From contig NZ_RHLQ01000006.1 of assembly GCF_003711845.1 (NCBI RefSeq), positions 28,075-92,074 of the forward strand: a DNA stretch of 64,000 bases. Reading direction: 5' to 3'. The translations under genes and the position numbers were made by a program. Source of the DNA: Lysinibacillus halotolerans (lineage in GTDB: Bacteria > Bacillota > Bacilli > Bacillales_A > Planococcaceae). This document shows, piece after piece, positions 28,866 through 37,940 of the stretch. The notes under the pieces were generated by a model, which was given only the letters and a program-made list of their open reading frames with translations, was not told the origin of the DNA and made no database searches. Position 1 is the first letter of the stretch, and each line of letters starts with the position of its first letter.

Positions 28866-28936
28866 ATAAACCACCTTTAAGTTAATTGTCTACCCAAATG
28901 TTACATTCGGATTTAGACAACAACTCTTTAGGTGGC
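28866..28936 (-). terminator. Long terminator hairpin after yhzC
   Basis: Outer arms CCACCT...TAGACAA and TTGTCTA...AGGTGG pair over about 22 bases with small bulges. A short inner hairpin (CCAAATGT/ACATTCGG) caps it. The minus strand continues into a T-rich stretch. It begins 21 bases past the yhzC stop. Confidence 0.7.
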
Positions 28937-28956
28937 TTATAAAACTTGGCATTATG

Positions 28957-29223
28957 TTACATTAATGTCTCTTGCGATTCGTCCAACTCTTGAGATTCTT
29001 GTAACTCATTAAGCTCTTTTGTATAAGTATAAAACGCGTCTTCATTTCTTTCATCTAATGCACTATCGATGAGATCTTTCAACTGTTCAATTCTTTGCAA
29101 TCTTTGCATGCGGTTTAAAAACAAGTCCAAATAAATGTCATTCAATAATTTTTCAGATTCGTTTGCATGTTGATAGTGTCCAACTGCCTTAAGAAAATCT
29201 GTGTATGAATAATATTTATCCAT
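28957..29223 (-). CDS. yhzC: IDEAL domain protein (YhzC-like)
   Basis: 88 aa, all-helical. The IDEAL motif is clear in the middle: LIDSALDERNEDAFYTYTKE (about residues 47-66), after YSYTDFLKAVGHYQHANES at the N-terminus. The C-terminus is Glu/Gln/Ser-rich. The IDEAL domain is a short helical module of unknown function found in Bacillales proteins. In Bacillus subtilis yhzC sits beside comK, the same neighbour as here (divergent), which supports orthology. ATG start with GGGGTGA. Confidence 0.85.
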   Translation of the reverse strand: MDKYYSYTDFLKAVGHYQHANESEKLLNDIYLDLFLNRMQRLQRIEQLKDLIDSALDERNEDAFYTYTKELNELQESQELDESQETLM

Positions 29224-29559
29224 CGATAATCACCCCGATTCCCTTTTTTCTATTATAAAAAATCGGTTATCAATTTGCAATATATTCTGAAAAATATGTG
29301 ATTTTTTCTTAAATTGGTGTTAGTAACAATTTATATGATTTCCTTACATATTAGCCAACAGAATTAATAGATTGAGGACTTTTGAATAAATTATTCCTTC
29401 CATTTATTATTTAAAATTTTATTTTAATTTAATTAAAAACGGAGAAATTTAAATTTAAGAATTTTTCAAAATTTCCCATTGAAATAGTTCTAATATCATA
29501 TTATGATTTTCTTAAATCGGTTATATAGCATTAATTAGATATTGAAAAGGAGGATGTTT
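29224..29559. promoter_or_regulatory. comK/yhzC divergent control region with sigma-A promoter and AT-boxes
   Basis: TTGAAA (29479-29484), 17 bp, TATGAT (29502-29507) is a good sigma-A promoter for comK, with transcription starting near 29514. One exact ComK AT-box, AAAA-N5-TTTT, lies at 29413-29425. A degenerate one (AAAATTTCCCATT) abuts the -35 at 29468. The boxes are further apart than in known K-boxes, so autoactivation is possible but unproven. Confidence 0.55.
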
Positions 29560-30066
29560 ATGTTGGAAGATGTAAATGTTGTTAATTCTTATCATATCTC
29601 ATTTAATACTTATTTAATCGAACCTATGGAACATGGAGAAAAACTATACTCTCGCGTTTACGATAAAAACGGAGAAATTATTGTCGAAAGAAAACCTCTT
29701 TACATAGTAAGAAAATCCTGTTATGCAATGGGCAGTAATTATAATGCAGCACGTATGGTTGCGAAACGTTTCTTTGGTAAAGAGAAACATAAATTGCCTA
29801 TCATTATTTCTCATGATTATGGGATACCTTGTGTCTTCTTCCCGCTTCTATCTCCTGCGTCGCCTAGTAATGTTTGGATTGGACTTCATGCGATTATTAA
29901 TATACGCCGTTTAAAAGACTTTACCGAAATTACTTTAAAAAATGGAAAAGAACTCGTTCTACAAATTAATTACTCATCCTTCTGTTCCCAATACGTATGC
30001 GCAACAATGCTGCAAAAATATGCTGCTAACCAGCGACTGATCATTCAAAATGAATTACCCTTTTGA
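29560..30066 (+). CDS. comK: Competence transcription factor ComK, short form
   Basis: 168 aa from ATG at 29560, six bases after AAAGGAGG. An earlier ATG at 29554 touches the ribosome site. The ComK family pattern is visible: KPLYIVRKSCYAMGSNYNAA, RFFGKEKHKLPIIIS, then FPLLSPASPSNVWIGLHAII, and ending with the ELVLQINYSSFCSQYVCATM region. ComK activates DNA-uptake genes by binding AT-boxes. Bacillus subtilis ComK is 192 aa; the extra C-terminal tail, implicated there in MecA/ClpCP control and activation, is largely absent here. The 3' end overlaps yhjD by 22 bases tail to tail. comFA and comFC are in the same window as possible targets. Confidence 0.9.
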   Translation: MLEDVNVVNSYHISFNTYLIEPMEHGEKLYSRVYDKNGEIIVERKPLYIVRKSCYAMGSNYNAARMVAKRFFGKEKHKLPIIISHDYGIPCVFFPLLSPASPSNVWIGLHAIINIRRLKDFTEITLKNGKELVLQINYSSFCSQYVCATMLQKYAANQRLIIQNELPF

Positions 30067-30428
30067 GTAATTGTTGAAGCTTTATTTAAATATAATTTAA
30101 GCAAATCTTCAACTTGATTTCGAAGTCGTATATTTGAATACCTTCTAACTTCCATTATTTTCATATAATGGAAGTGGTACTCAGTAAATAATTCATCGCG
30201 GTTTCCTTGAACAACTCTAAGCTGATGATTTTTCAAATAATCCTTTGTTTTTTTTAAATCATCTTCTGCGTATCTTCTTGCTTCATCAATTAAATAAATA
30301 TAGGGACGCTTTAACTTAAACTGTCCATTTTCTATTTGTGCATGGTCTTTTTCTAAAACGATTAATAACATTGGTAAATAGATGGCCGCTTCTAGATATG
30401 GGACAGTTTCAATGGGAATATGTGCCAT
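30045..30428 (-). CDS. yhjD: YhjD-like conserved protein of unknown function
   Basis: 127 aa, mostly helical and charged. The N-terminal half, YLEAAIYLPMLLIVLEKDHA then FKLKRPYIYLIDEA, and the C-terminal NIRLRNQVEDLLKLYL resemble Bacillus YhjD as I remember it; yhjD also lies near comK in B. subtilis. No catalytic or membrane motif is evident. It converges on comK, with its last 22 bases overlapping the end of comK, so the two transcripts are antisense at their ends. ATG with GGAGGG. Confidence 0.65.
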   Translation of the reverse strand: MAHIPIETVPYLEAAIYLPMLLIVLEKDHAQIENGQFKLKRPYIYLIDEARRYAEDDLKKTKDYLKNHQLRVVQGNRDELFTEYHFHYMKIMEVRRYSNIRLRNQVEDLLKLYLNKASTITQKGNSF

Positions 30429-30683
30429 TAAAAAACCCTCCTAAACAGTAGAACACTTGTTCTTATTATTATATTACAACAAATTTTAAAAAATGCAATT
30501 ACTGAATACAGGAAAATAATAGTATGTCTAAAGAGGATGATCTTTCGAGAGAAAAGCAATACTTTATAGTTAAAAATATGAATTAACTCTATTTGCTAAT
30601 AACCGATGAATAAAATACATCTAAGAGTCATTCAGAAAATACGATCTATCTCTTATTATTAGACAAATAAATATAAAATAATA

Positions 30684-30728
30684 AAAACCTTTTCGATCAA
30701 GGAATTTCATCCTTATCGAAAAGGTTTT
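30684..30728 (-). terminator. Intrinsic terminator of secA-prfB
   Basis: AAACCTTTTCGAT and AAGGA arms pair with TCCTT and ATCGAAAAGGTTT. The minus strand continues TTTTTATT. It lies 11 bases past the prfB stop. The remainder of the 30429-30738 gap shows no gene. Confidence 0.92.
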
Positions 30729-30738
30729 GAAGTAATTA

Positions 30739-31846
30739 TTACTGTCCAATACGTGAACGTAAGAAGGCGTTGATGAAATCATCTAAATCTCCGTCCATTA
30801 CCCCTTGAACATTACCTGTTTCAAAATTTGTACGGTGGTCTTTTACCATTGAATAAGGGTGGAATACATAAGAACGAATTTGAGAACCCCAACCAATTTC
30901 TTTCTGTTCTCCACGAATAGCAGCCAATTCAGCTTGTTGTTTCTCAATTTCAAGTTGGTATAACTTTGCTTTTAACATACTCATCGCTTTTTCACGGTTT
31001 TTAATTTGAGACCGCTCTGCTTGGCAAGAAACAACTACGCCTGTAGGAATGTGCGTAATACGAACAGCTGAGTCCGTCGTATTAATGTGCTGACCACCAG
31101 CACCAGTTGCACGATACGTATCAATTTTTAAATCTTCCGTTCGAACTTCGATTTCAATTTCATTATTAAACTCTGGCATTACATCACAGGAAACAAAGGA
31201 AGTATGACGACGTCCAGCTGAGTCAAAGGGTGAAATACGTACTAAACGATGTACGCCCTTTTCCGCCTTTAAATAGCCATATGCGTTATGTCCCTGAATT
31301 AATAAAGTAACAGATTTTATACCGGCTTCATCACCTGGCAAGTAATCCATTGTTTCTACTTTAAAGCCACGTTTTTCAGCCCAACGAGTGTACATACGTA
31401 ATAACATCGAACCCCAATCTTGAGATTCGGTTCCACCAGCACCTGGGTGAAGTTCTAAAATTGCATTATTTTTATCGTATGGTTCACTTAAAAGCATTTG
31501 AAGCTCAAACTGATCCATTTTCCGTTGAAACTCTTCTAATTCATTACCTAGTTCGGATTGTAAATCTTCATCCGGCTCTTCTTTTAAAAGTTCTAACGTC
31601 ATTTCTAAATTTTCATGGGTCATAATCAAGTCATTAAATTCATTAACGATTGCTTTTAAACCGTTTGCTTCATTGATGACTGTTTGTGCCGCGTTTTGGT
31701 CATTCCAAAAATCCGGCATCAGCATCATTTCATCCAATTCTTGAATACGCGCCTCTTTGTTTTCTAAGTCAAAGAGACCCCCTGAAGTCCGCCAATTTTG
31801 AGGCTGTAGTTTCCAACGTGTTTCTTACATCTGATAATTCAATCAT
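30739..31846 (-). CDS. prfB: Peptide chain release factor 2, with programmed +1 frameshift
   Basis: RF2 ends translation at UAA and UGA. The gene has two frames. ATG at 31846 (with GGAGG) opens a 25-codon frame that ends in CTT-TGA at 31774-31769. Shifting +1 on CTTTGAC continues from GAC at 31770 to the stop at 30739, giving about 368 aa (Bacillus subtilis RF2 is 366). The internal Shine-Dalgarno-like AGGGGG just before CTT is the known stimulator. The SPF anticodon tripeptide is in [12 protein letters not shown] and the catalytic GGQ in [11 protein letters not shown]. It is a working autoregulated gene, not a pseudogene. It follows secA by 91 bases. Confidence 0.97.
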
Positions 31847-31880
31847 TAAAAATCCTCCGTACTATATAATTAAATTGAGA

Positions 31881-31911
31881 GAACCGTACCATCATAAGAT
31901 GACTACGGTTC
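31881..31911 (-). other. Stem-loop between secA and prfB
   Basis: GAACCGTA/TACGGTTC arms with an inner CATC/GATG pair. On the minus strand only a weak T-rich tail follows, so it looks more like a processing or attenuation structure than a full terminator. Confidence 0.5.
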
Positions 31912-31937
31912 AAGTTCATAAATAAAGGGTCTTCGAT

Positions 31938-34442
31938 TTACTCTACACCATGGCAGTTTTTGTATTTTTTGCCGCTACCGCATGGGCATGGATCGTTACG
32001 GCCAATTGTATCGGATTTACGAATCGGTTGTTTTTTCTTCGGTGCAGCTTCTTCTTTCGGATTAACTGCCTGTCCTTTTGCAACCTCTTCCCGTTCTAAA
32101 TTGTTGCGAATTTGGGCTTTCAGTGCATATTTCGTTACATCTTCACGAATAGAAGCAATCATATCTTCAAACATTGCAAATCCTTCTTGTTCATATTCGC
32201 GTAACGGATCATTTTGACCATAAGCACGTAAATGGATACCTTGACGTAATTGATCCATCGCATCAATATGATCAATCCATTTCGTATCAATTGAACGAAG
32301 TAAAATAACCTTTTCAAATTCACGCATACGTTCAGGAGATAACTGTTGTTCTTTTTCATCATAACGTTTTTGAACTTCTGCATAAATATATTGAATCATC
32401 TCTTCAGGTGATTTTCCTTCAAGATCGCTCGCTTTAATAGCTCCCTCTTCTAATAAATTTGCTTGAATGTAATCTTCGAGGGCTTTTAAATTCCAATCTT
32501 TTTGTTCGCCTTGTGTATGAACAGCGACGATGTTTTCAATAGACTCTTGAATCATCGCCTCAACTAAAGAACGCATATTTTCCGTTTCAAGAACATCACG
32601 GCGCTCTTTGTAAATAACTTCCCGTTGTTGACGAAGTACATCATCATATTGTAATAAACGTTTACGAGCATCGAAGTTATTACCTTCAACTCGTTTTTGT
32701 GCAGATTCAACCGCTTTTGATACCATTCCTGATTGGATAGGTTGAGTATCATCCATACCAAGTCTCGTCATCATCGCTTTCATTTTATCTGAGCCGAAGC
32801 GACGCATTAAATCATCTTCTAAAGATAAGTAGAATTGGGTAACACCAGGATCCCCTTGACGTCCAGAACGACCGCGCAGCTGATTATCAATACGACGGGA
32901 TTCGTGACGTTCCGTACCAATGACAGCCAAGCCTCCAAGCTCTAAAACGCCATCTCCTAATTTAATGTCAGTACCACGACCAGCCATGTTCGTTGCAATC
33001 GTTACAGCACCTTTATTCCCCGCATTAGCAATAATTTCAGCTTCCCGCTCATGATTTTTCGCGTTCAAAACATTGTGAGGAATTTTATGTTTATCTAGTA
33101 ATTTCGAAATGATTTCAGACGTTTCAATCGCCACTGTCCCAACTAAAACTGGTTGCCCTTTTTTATGACGTTCCGCAATTTCAGCGGCAACCGCATTAAA
33201 TTTCCCATTCATCGTAGCAAAAATTAAATCCGGTCTATCTTCACGGGCAATTGGTTTGTTTGTAGGAATGACAACTACTTGCATATTGTAAATATTACGG
33301 AACTCTTCTTCTTCCGTTTTTGCTGTTCCGGTCATACCAGCCAGTTTCTCATACATACGGAAGTAGTTTTGGAACGTAATCGTTGCCATCGTCATTGATT
33401 CATTTTGAATATCTACACCTTCTTTTGCTTCAATTGCTTGGTGTAGACCGTCAGAATAACGGCGTCCTTTCATTAAACGTCCTGTAAATCCATCGACAAT
33501 GACAATTTCTCCATCTTGAACGACATAATCAACATCGCGATGCATAGAAACATGGGCTTTTAATGATTGGTTGATAGCATGGAGTAATCTTACATGGGAT
33601 AAATCAAATAGGTTATCAATATTAAAAGCCTTTTCTGCTTTAGCAATACCAGTTTCCGTTAATGTAACCCCTTTTGTTGTTTCATCATAAGTGTAATCTT
33701 CTTCTGCTTTTAACAAGCGAACAAACATATTCGATTGAACATAAAGCTGGGCAGTTTTCCCTGCTTGACCTGAAATAATTAAAGGCGTACGTGCTTCATC
33801 AATTAAGATGGAGTCAACTTCGTCAATTACAGCGTAATAAAGAGGTCGTTGTACTCGCTCTTCTTTATAAAGCACCATGTTATCACGTAAATAGTCAAAA
33901 CCAAGTTCATTGTTCGTACTATATGTAATATCAGCAGCATAGGCTTCACGTTTTTCTTCTTTCGATAGGCTATTTAAATTTAACCCTACCGTTAAACCTA
34001 GGAAATTATATAATTGACCCATTTCATTAGCGTCACGGCTAGCAAGATATTCATTGACTGTTACAACATGTACACCTTTCCCAGTTATAGCGTTTAAATA
34101 GACCGCCATTGTAGAAGTTAATGTTTTCCCTTCCCCGGTTTTCATCTCGGCAATATTACCTTCATTTAATGTAGCAGCACCCATAATTTGAACGCGGAAT
34201 GGATACATCCCTAGTACACGACGAGATGCTTCCCGACATACGGCGAAGGCTTCTGGAAGTAACTGCTCCAATGTCTCCCCATTTTGATAACGCTCTTTGA
34301 ATTCAGTCGTTTTTTCTTTTAAGTCTTCGTCACTTAACTGTTCCATCTGAGAAGCTAGAGCTTCGACTTGATCAGCAATTTTGTTTAATTTTTTAATTTC
34401 TTTTTTGTTAAGATCAAATATTTTATTTAAAATGTTAGCCAT
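31938..34442 (-). CDS. secA: Preprotein translocase ATPase SecA
   Basis: 834 aa (Bacillus subtilis SecA 841). Motor motifs: [14 protein letters not shown] (Walker A, about residue 105), [20 protein letters not shown] (DEVD), [15 protein letters not shown] and [13 protein letters not shown]. The C-terminal zinc motif [14 protein letters not shown], which binds SecB or phospholipid, is intact. It drives export through SecYEG. The start is ATG at 34442 ([10 protein letters not shown]), where family similarity begins. The frame is open further to 34622 but that stretch reads as non-coding promoter DNA. Confidence 0.98.
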   Translation of the reverse strand: MANILNKIFDLNKKEIKKLNKIADQVEALASQMEQLSDEDLKEKTTEFKERYQNGETLEQLLPEAFAVCREASRRVLGMYPFRVQIMGAATLNEGNIAEMKTGEGKTLTSTMAVYLNAITGKGVHVVTVNEYLASRDANEMGQLYNFLGLTVGLNLNSLSKEEKREAYAADITYSTNNELGFDYLRDNMVLYKEERVQRPLYYAVIDEVDSILIDEARTPLIISGQAGKTAQLYVQSNMFVRLLKAEEDYTYDETTKGVTLTETGIAKAEKAFNIDNLFDLSHVRLLHAINQSLKAHVSMHRDVDYVVQDGEIVIVDGFTGRLMKGRRYSDGLHQAIEAKEGVDIQNESMTMATITFQNYFRMYEKLAGMTGTAKTEEEEFRNIYNMQVVVIPTNKPIAREDRPDLIFATMNGKFNAVAAEIAERHKKGQPVLVGTVAIETSEIISKLLDKHKIPHNVLNAKNHEREAEIIANAGNKGAVTIATNMAGRGTDIKLGDGVLELGGLAVIGTERHESRRIDNQLRGRSGRQGDPGVTQFYLSLEDDLMRRFGSDKMKAMMTRLGMDDTQPIQSGMVSKAVESAQKRVEGNNFDARKRLLQYDDVLRQQREVIYKERRDVLETENMRSLVEAMIQESIENIVAVHTQGEQKDWNLKALEDYIQANLLEEGAIKASDLEGKSPEEMIQYIYAEVQKRYDEKEQQLSPERMREFEKVILLRSIDTKWIDHIDAMDQLRQGIHLRAYGQNDPLREYEQEGFAMFEDMIASIREDVTKYALKAQIRNNLEREEVAKGQAVNPKEEAAPKKKQPIRKSDTIGRNDPCPCGSGKKYKNCHGVE

Positions 34443-34476
34443 GAAATTTTTCACTTCCCATATAGTCTTAATACAT

Positions 34477-34506
34477 ATTTTATCACTACCTATATAGTAG
34501 GTGCAA
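34477..34506 (-). promoter_or_regulatory. Sigma-A promoter for secA with palindrome in its spacer
   Basis: Minus-strand TTGCAC (34506-34501), 18 bp, TAAAAT (34482-34477). The spacer contains ACCTACTATATAGGT (34502-34488), with ACCTA/TAGGT inverted arms, which could be an operator. Confidence 0.5.
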
Positions 34507-34657
34507 ATACCCTTCCTATTTTCGACGAATGTAACTAACCTCCAGAAAGTTTTCTTTGAAAGAAGTATAAAAATTAAACATTTCGTGAAGAAGGATAAAA
34601 GATGAATCTTATAGAAATACAATTAGAACCATAATTATATTGTAAGGAGAGATGGAA

Positions 34658-35080
34658 GTGGCAATTCAATTATATTTCGTTTTCAATGGAAATTGTCGAG
34701 AAGCAGTAGAATTTTATGCAAAAGTTTTTAAAACAGAGGAACCGAACATTATGTCTTTCGGTGATGCTCCACCGGATCCAAATCATACGATTCCAGAGGA
34801 AGCGAAACATTTAGTCATGCATGCAAACTTGGAAATTGCTGGCAGCAAAGTGATGTTTTCAGATACATGGCCTGGCTCTCCTTTTACTGTAGGAAACAAT
34901 ATTACAATAGCCGTTGTAAGTGAAGATGAAGAGTTGATTCGTTCTGCCTTTGATGGTTTAAAAGAAGGTGGGAAAGTGAACATGGAACTACAAGAAACTT
35001 TCTGGAGCAAATGTTATGGCCAAGTAGTGGACAAATTTGGCATCGAATGGCAACTAAGTCTAGAAAGTAAAGAACAATAA
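34658..35080 (+). CDS. VOC/glyoxalase superfamily protein, PhnB-like
   Basis: About 140 aa with the PhnB-type VOC pattern: FNGNCREAVEFYAKVFKTEE near the N-terminus, MHANLEIAGSKVMFSD in the middle, and a C-terminal WSKCYGQVVDKFGIEWQLS. The fold comprises paired beta-alpha-beta-beta-beta units that usually bind a metal. Which of the many VOC activities applies cannot be decided. GTG at 34658 has AAGGAG at the better distance (8 bases); ATG at 34652 is only 2-3 bases from it. Divergent from secA, and followed by a terminator. Confidence 0.82.
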   Translation: MAIQLYFVFNGNCREAVEFYAKVFKTEEPNIMSFGDAPPDPNHTIPEEAKHLVMHANLEIAGSKVMFSDTWPGSPFTVGNNITIAVVSEDEELIRSAFDGLKEGGKVNMELQETFWSKCYGQVVDKFGIEWQLSLESKEQ

Positions 35081-35091
35081 ATCAAAAAACG

Positions 35092-35135
35092 GACTTTATT
35101 CCCGCATATCATTGGAATAAAGTCTTTTATTTTTC
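35092..35135 (+). terminator. Intrinsic terminator of the VOC gene
   Basis: GACTTTATTCC / GGAATAAAGTC around an 11-base loop, then TTTTATTTTT. Confidence 0.88.
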
Positions 35136-35258
35136 CTAACTACATATTCGTACGACTGTTTGCTCCCATTGTTTCTTCCATTCTACCCAATTCAAATTCT
35201 TAACATATATTAGAGAGAAGTTACTACCGAATGAACAAACTAGAAAGAGGGTTTAAGG

Positions 35259-36146
35259 GTGGGGAAGGAGAGTTCCAAGCTTACTTCGTATGTATTGTTA
35301 ATTTTATTAATCGTTATTTGGGGAGTTAGTTGGCCAATTTATAAAAATGGGGTAAGTTTTATGCCACCCCTTCTTTTTGCAGGAATAAGAGCTTTTATTG
35401 GAGGCATTCTTTTATTTTTCATTGCATGGAAAAGTCGTTATATCCTCCAATTTCGGAAGAACTGGCATTACTATGCTATTTCTGCCACATTGAACATTGT
35501 CCTTTATTTAGGAATCCAAACAGTTGGGCTTATTTATTTACCGGGTGGATTGTTCTCCGTTCTTGTCTATTTTCAACCTGTACTGTTAGGCATCCTCGCA
35601 TGGTTGTTTTTAGGAGAGGGGATGACGATTACGAAAATAATCGGCTTAATCATTGGATTTATTGGGATATTACTTGTGAGCATTGAAGGACTGACCATCC
35701 ACCTTTCCATTATAGGAGTATCCCTAGCCCTTGCAACCGCTCTAGTATGGGCAAGTGGCGTTGTTTATGTAAAGAAAAATAAAGAGAAGGTAGATCCTTA
35801 CTGGATGGTCGTTATGCAACTAGTTATCGGTGGGGCCTTTTTATTAACGGCTGGATTTATTGTAGAAGATGTGCAACTCATTAGTTGGAACGGTGAGCTT
35901 ATTTCAAGCATTATTTGGGGATCAACAGCAGGAATGGCCATTGCACAATTCCTTTATTATAAATTAATAAATGAAGGAGAAGCGAGCAAAGTAGGAGCTT
36001 TTACTTTTATCGTCCCGATTATTTCAGTCATTATTAGTGCCATTTTTTTAGATGAAACGATTACGATCAACTTATTTTTTGGCATGATTCTCGTAGGAAC
36101 GAGTATTTATTTAGTGAATTATCAACGAAAAAAACTTTCAGCTTAA
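35259..36146 (+). CDS. EamA/DMT family transporter
   Basis: 295 aa with ten hydrophobic helices in two homologous EamA halves: LIVIWGVSWPIYKNGV at the start of the first and ATALVWASGVVYVKKNKEK at the start of the second. The charged C-terminus follows GTSIYLVNYQRKK. Such proteins export metabolites or amino acids, or import substrates such as riboflavin; no substrate can be read. GTG at 35259 with AAAGAGGG eight bases upstream. It stands alone between two terminators. Confidence 0.88.
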   Translation: MGKESSKLTSYVLLILLIVIWGVSWPIYKNGVSFMPPLLFAGIRAFIGGILLFFIAWKSRYILQFRKNWHYYAISATLNIVLYLGIQTVGLIYLPGGLFSVLVYFQPVLLGILAWLFLGEGMTITKIIGLIIGFIGILLVSIEGLTIHLSIIGVSLALATALVWASGVVYVKKNKEKVDPYWMVVMQLVIGGAFLLTAGFIVEDVQLISWNGELISSIIWGSTAGMAIAQFLYYKLINEGEASKVGAFTFIVPIISVIISAIFLDETITINLFFGMILVGTSIYLVNYQRKKLSA

Positions 36147-36149
36147 AAT

Positions 36150-36180
36150 GAAAATACTCCGGAAGGGTCATTCTTTAGGA
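36150..36180 (+). terminator. Weak terminator hairpin after the EamA gene
   Basis: AAATACTCC / GGAGTATTT around a long loop, followed by a poor T/C tract. Plausible, not strong. Confidence 0.45.
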
Positions 36181-36195
36181 GTATTTCCTCTTCAT

Positions 36196-36231
36196 AAAGA
36201 CAAAAGAACCCTTATTATAATAAGGGTTCTT
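36196..36231. terminator. Perfect palindromic terminator after hpf
   Basis: AAGAACCCTTATTA and its exact complement form a 28-base palindrome (36204-36231). On the minus strand TTTTGTCTTT follows, so it terminates hpf and may also stop the converging EamA transcript. Confidence 0.82.
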
Positions 36232-36268
36232 AATGCAGACAATGAACTCTTGTCCTTATCTATTTATT

Positions 36269-36826
36269 TTAGTTTGTTTCGATTAATCCATATTTTCCAT
36301 CACGGCGTTTATAAACGATGTTCGTATGGTTCGATTCTGCGTCTGTATATACGAAGAAATCATGACCAAGTAAATTCATTTGAAGAATAGCTTCTTCCTG
36401 ATCCATCGGTTTTAAGTCAAATTGCTTTGTTCGAACTACTGTAAATTCCTCATCATCTGTCGTTGTTGCTGCGATGCCGTTCCCTACTTCATGGGCAAAG
36501 TAAACACCTGCCCCTTCACGTTCACGGAATTTACGGTTAACCTTTGTTTTATGTTTACGAATTTGGCGCTCAAGTTTGTCAACGATTAAATCGATTGCTG
36601 CATACATATCATCATGACGTTCTTCTGCACGAAGTGTGACATTTTTCATAGGAATTGTTACTTCGACCTTTGTTTGCTTGTCATTGTACACTTTTAAATT
36701 GACATTAGCGTTTGCATTAACACCTTCGCTGAAATAACGTTCGATTTTCTCGATTTTATTTTCAACGTAGTCGCGAATCGCTGGAGTTACCTCAATGTTT
36801 TCACCACGAATGTTAAAGTTAATCAT
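36269..36826 (-). CDS. hpf: Ribosome hibernation promoting factor, long form
   Basis: 185 aa (Bacillus subtilis HPF 189). Two domains: N-terminal S30AE/YfiA (residues 1-100: [20 protein letters not shown], then [20 protein letters not shown]) that occupies the tRNA/mRNA channel of the 30S subunit, and a C-terminal domain (about 125-185, [20 protein letters not shown] and [12 protein letters not shown]) that dimerises ribosomes into 100S particles. ATG at 36826 has GGAGGAG five bases upstream; the longer frame to 36922 crosses the promoter and is rejected. A sigma-H promoter lies just upstream. Confidence 0.96.
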   Translation of the reverse strand: MINFNIRGENIEVTPAIRDYVENKIEKIERYFSEGVNANANVNLKVYNDKQTKVEVTIPMKNVTLRAEERHDDMYAAIDLIVDKLERQIRKHKTKVNRKFREREGAGVYFAHEVGNGIAATTTDDEEFTVVRTKQFDLKPMDQEEAILQMNLLGHDFFVYTDAESNHTNIVYKRRDGKYGLIETN

Positions 36827-36862
36827 GTAAACTCCTCCTTTGTTACACCTATGTAAATATAT

Positions 36863-36889
36863 ATTCGCCATCGGTTCAAAAAATCCTAC
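36863..36889 (-). promoter_or_regulatory. Sigma-H promoter of hpf
   Basis: Minus-strand GTAGGATTT, 11 bp, GGCGAATAT. Both halves match the Bacillus sigma-H consensus (RnAGGAwww - N11-12 - RnnGAATww) at every defined position. Transcription would start about 30 bases before the ribosome site. B. subtilis yvyD is known to be under sigma-H and sigma-B. No sigma-B site was found here. Confidence 0.82.
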
Positions 36890-37011
36890 CAGTTTAAAAG
36901 AATATTTTTCATCTTTCGACATTTTTATTCACAAAAAATTAACATACCGAGAAAATACTTATATAACATGTAAATGTAACGTTAAAATTTCTAAGTAACA
37001 AAACTAAAGTA

Positions 37012-37038
37012 AAAGAAAAAGCCTTACAAATGTAAGAC
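37012..37038 (-). terminator. Short terminator after fliS
   Basis: CTTACA/TGTAAG core stem, followed by TTTTTCTTTT on the minus strand. It begins about 20 bases past the fliS stop and closes the flaG-fliD-fliT-fliS group. Confidence 0.7.
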
Positions 37039-37056
37039 TTGTTTCCTGCACAACGA

Positions 37057-37461
37057 TTAAACTTGTTGTGTATTACTATATTGTTGTTGACGAGTAATTT
37101 GAATTACTTGTTTCCAAGTATCACGAAACTCAGTTGTTAACCCAATGACTTCATCGATAATCACAGTATCATTTTTCACATTTGCCTCCATTAGACGGCG
37201 ATTCATATATTCATATAACGGAAGCATTTGTTTCGAAATGTCATAGTCCATATTTAAAGTGGACATCAACTCTTGAATAATAGCTTGAGCCTTTTGAAGG
37301 TTTGTATTTTTTTCTTGGATGTTTTGTTCTTCTATTGCTTTTTTTGCCTTCGTTAAAAACTTCAAACAGCCGTTATATAACATTAACGTCAGTTCTCCAG
37401 GCGAAGCAGTTGTCACACTGTTTTGTTTGTAAGCATTAAGTGCGGAATTTTGTACTGCCAA
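37057..37461 (-). CDS. fliS: Flagellin export chaperone FliS
   Basis: 134 aa, the normal size. Typical N-terminal AYKQNSVTTASPGELTLMLYNGCLKFL and four-helix pattern, with the DYDISKQMLPLYEYMNRRL segment that cradles the flagellin C-terminus. FliS keeps Hag unfolded for secretion and also titrates FliW in B. subtilis. TTG start nine bases after GGAG. It lies downstream of fliT, the reverse of the fliS-fliT order in B. subtilis. Confidence 0.96.
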   Translation of the reverse strand: MAVQNSALNAYKQNSVTTASPGELTLMLYNGCLKFLTKAKKAIEEQNIQEKNTNLQKAQAIIQELMSTLNMDYDISKQMLPLYEYMNRRLMEANVKNDTVIIDEVIGLTTEFRDTWKQVIQITRQQQYSNTQQV

Positions 37462-37552
37462 TATGGGACACTCCTTTAGAGAGATACATTATAGTTTTCA
37501 TACCAAGTAATTATCTACCTATTCATTTTTATTGAATTGGCTAACAAATACT

Positions 37553-37912
37553 TTATTTTTTCTTATCGTAATACATGCCGTCCATTACTTGAACGGATGC
37601 ATACGGATTCATATATTGTTTTTCATGTTTCTTTGATTGTTGCAAATCTTTCATATCTTGCTTCACAAGTTTCATCGTATCGTCTAGGCGTGCTCGAATC
37701 CCACTATCCAACTCTACTAAAGTGGTATGAAGTTTATTTGTTGGATCCATTTGAAAGCCTTCTTGTCGAAGCTTTTCAACAATCGTACCGCGCTCATCCA
37801 ACATGTCGTTGATTTCATCAATAAATTCGGAACGCTCTTCCCCTTTAGGAATGTTCGTTAAATGTTTCAATAGTTTCGCGGATATTTGTAAAAGTTGCTG
37901 TGTATTATCCAT
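37553..37912 (-). CDS. fliT: Flagellar protein FliT-like export chaperone
   Basis: 119 aa, helical and charged, located between fliD and fliS. The pattern LLQISAKLLKHLTNIPKGEE and INDMLDERGTIVEKLRQEGF is like Bacillus FliT (113 aa), the chaperone of FliD. Similarity is modest and position does much of the work in the call. ATG at 37912 has GGAG seven bases upstream. The frame is open to 38029, inside fliD, but without a ribosome site. Confidence 0.8.
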   Translation of the reverse strand: MDNTQQLLQISAKLLKHLTNIPKGEERSEFIDEINDMLDERGTIVEKLRQEGFQMDPTNKLHTTLVELDSGIRARLDDTMKLVKQDMKDLQQSKKHEKQYMNPYASVQVMDGMYYDKKK

Positions 37913-37940
37913 TGGTCTACTCCAATCAAAAGGAATTAAT

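Noticed and set aside
28688..28885. 65-codon plus-strand frame between uvrB and yhzC
   Set aside because: AT-rich chance frame without ribosome site; overlaps two terminator hairpins.
30739..31846. prfB as a frameshifted pseudogene
   Set aside because: The slip site CTTTGAC with upstream AGGGGG is the conserved RF2 autoregulatory frameshift, and the remaining frame is intact with GGQ and SPF motifs.
34443..34622. 60-codon N-terminal extension of SecA
   Set aside because: SecA family similarity starts at MANILNK; the extension crosses a good sigma-A promoter.
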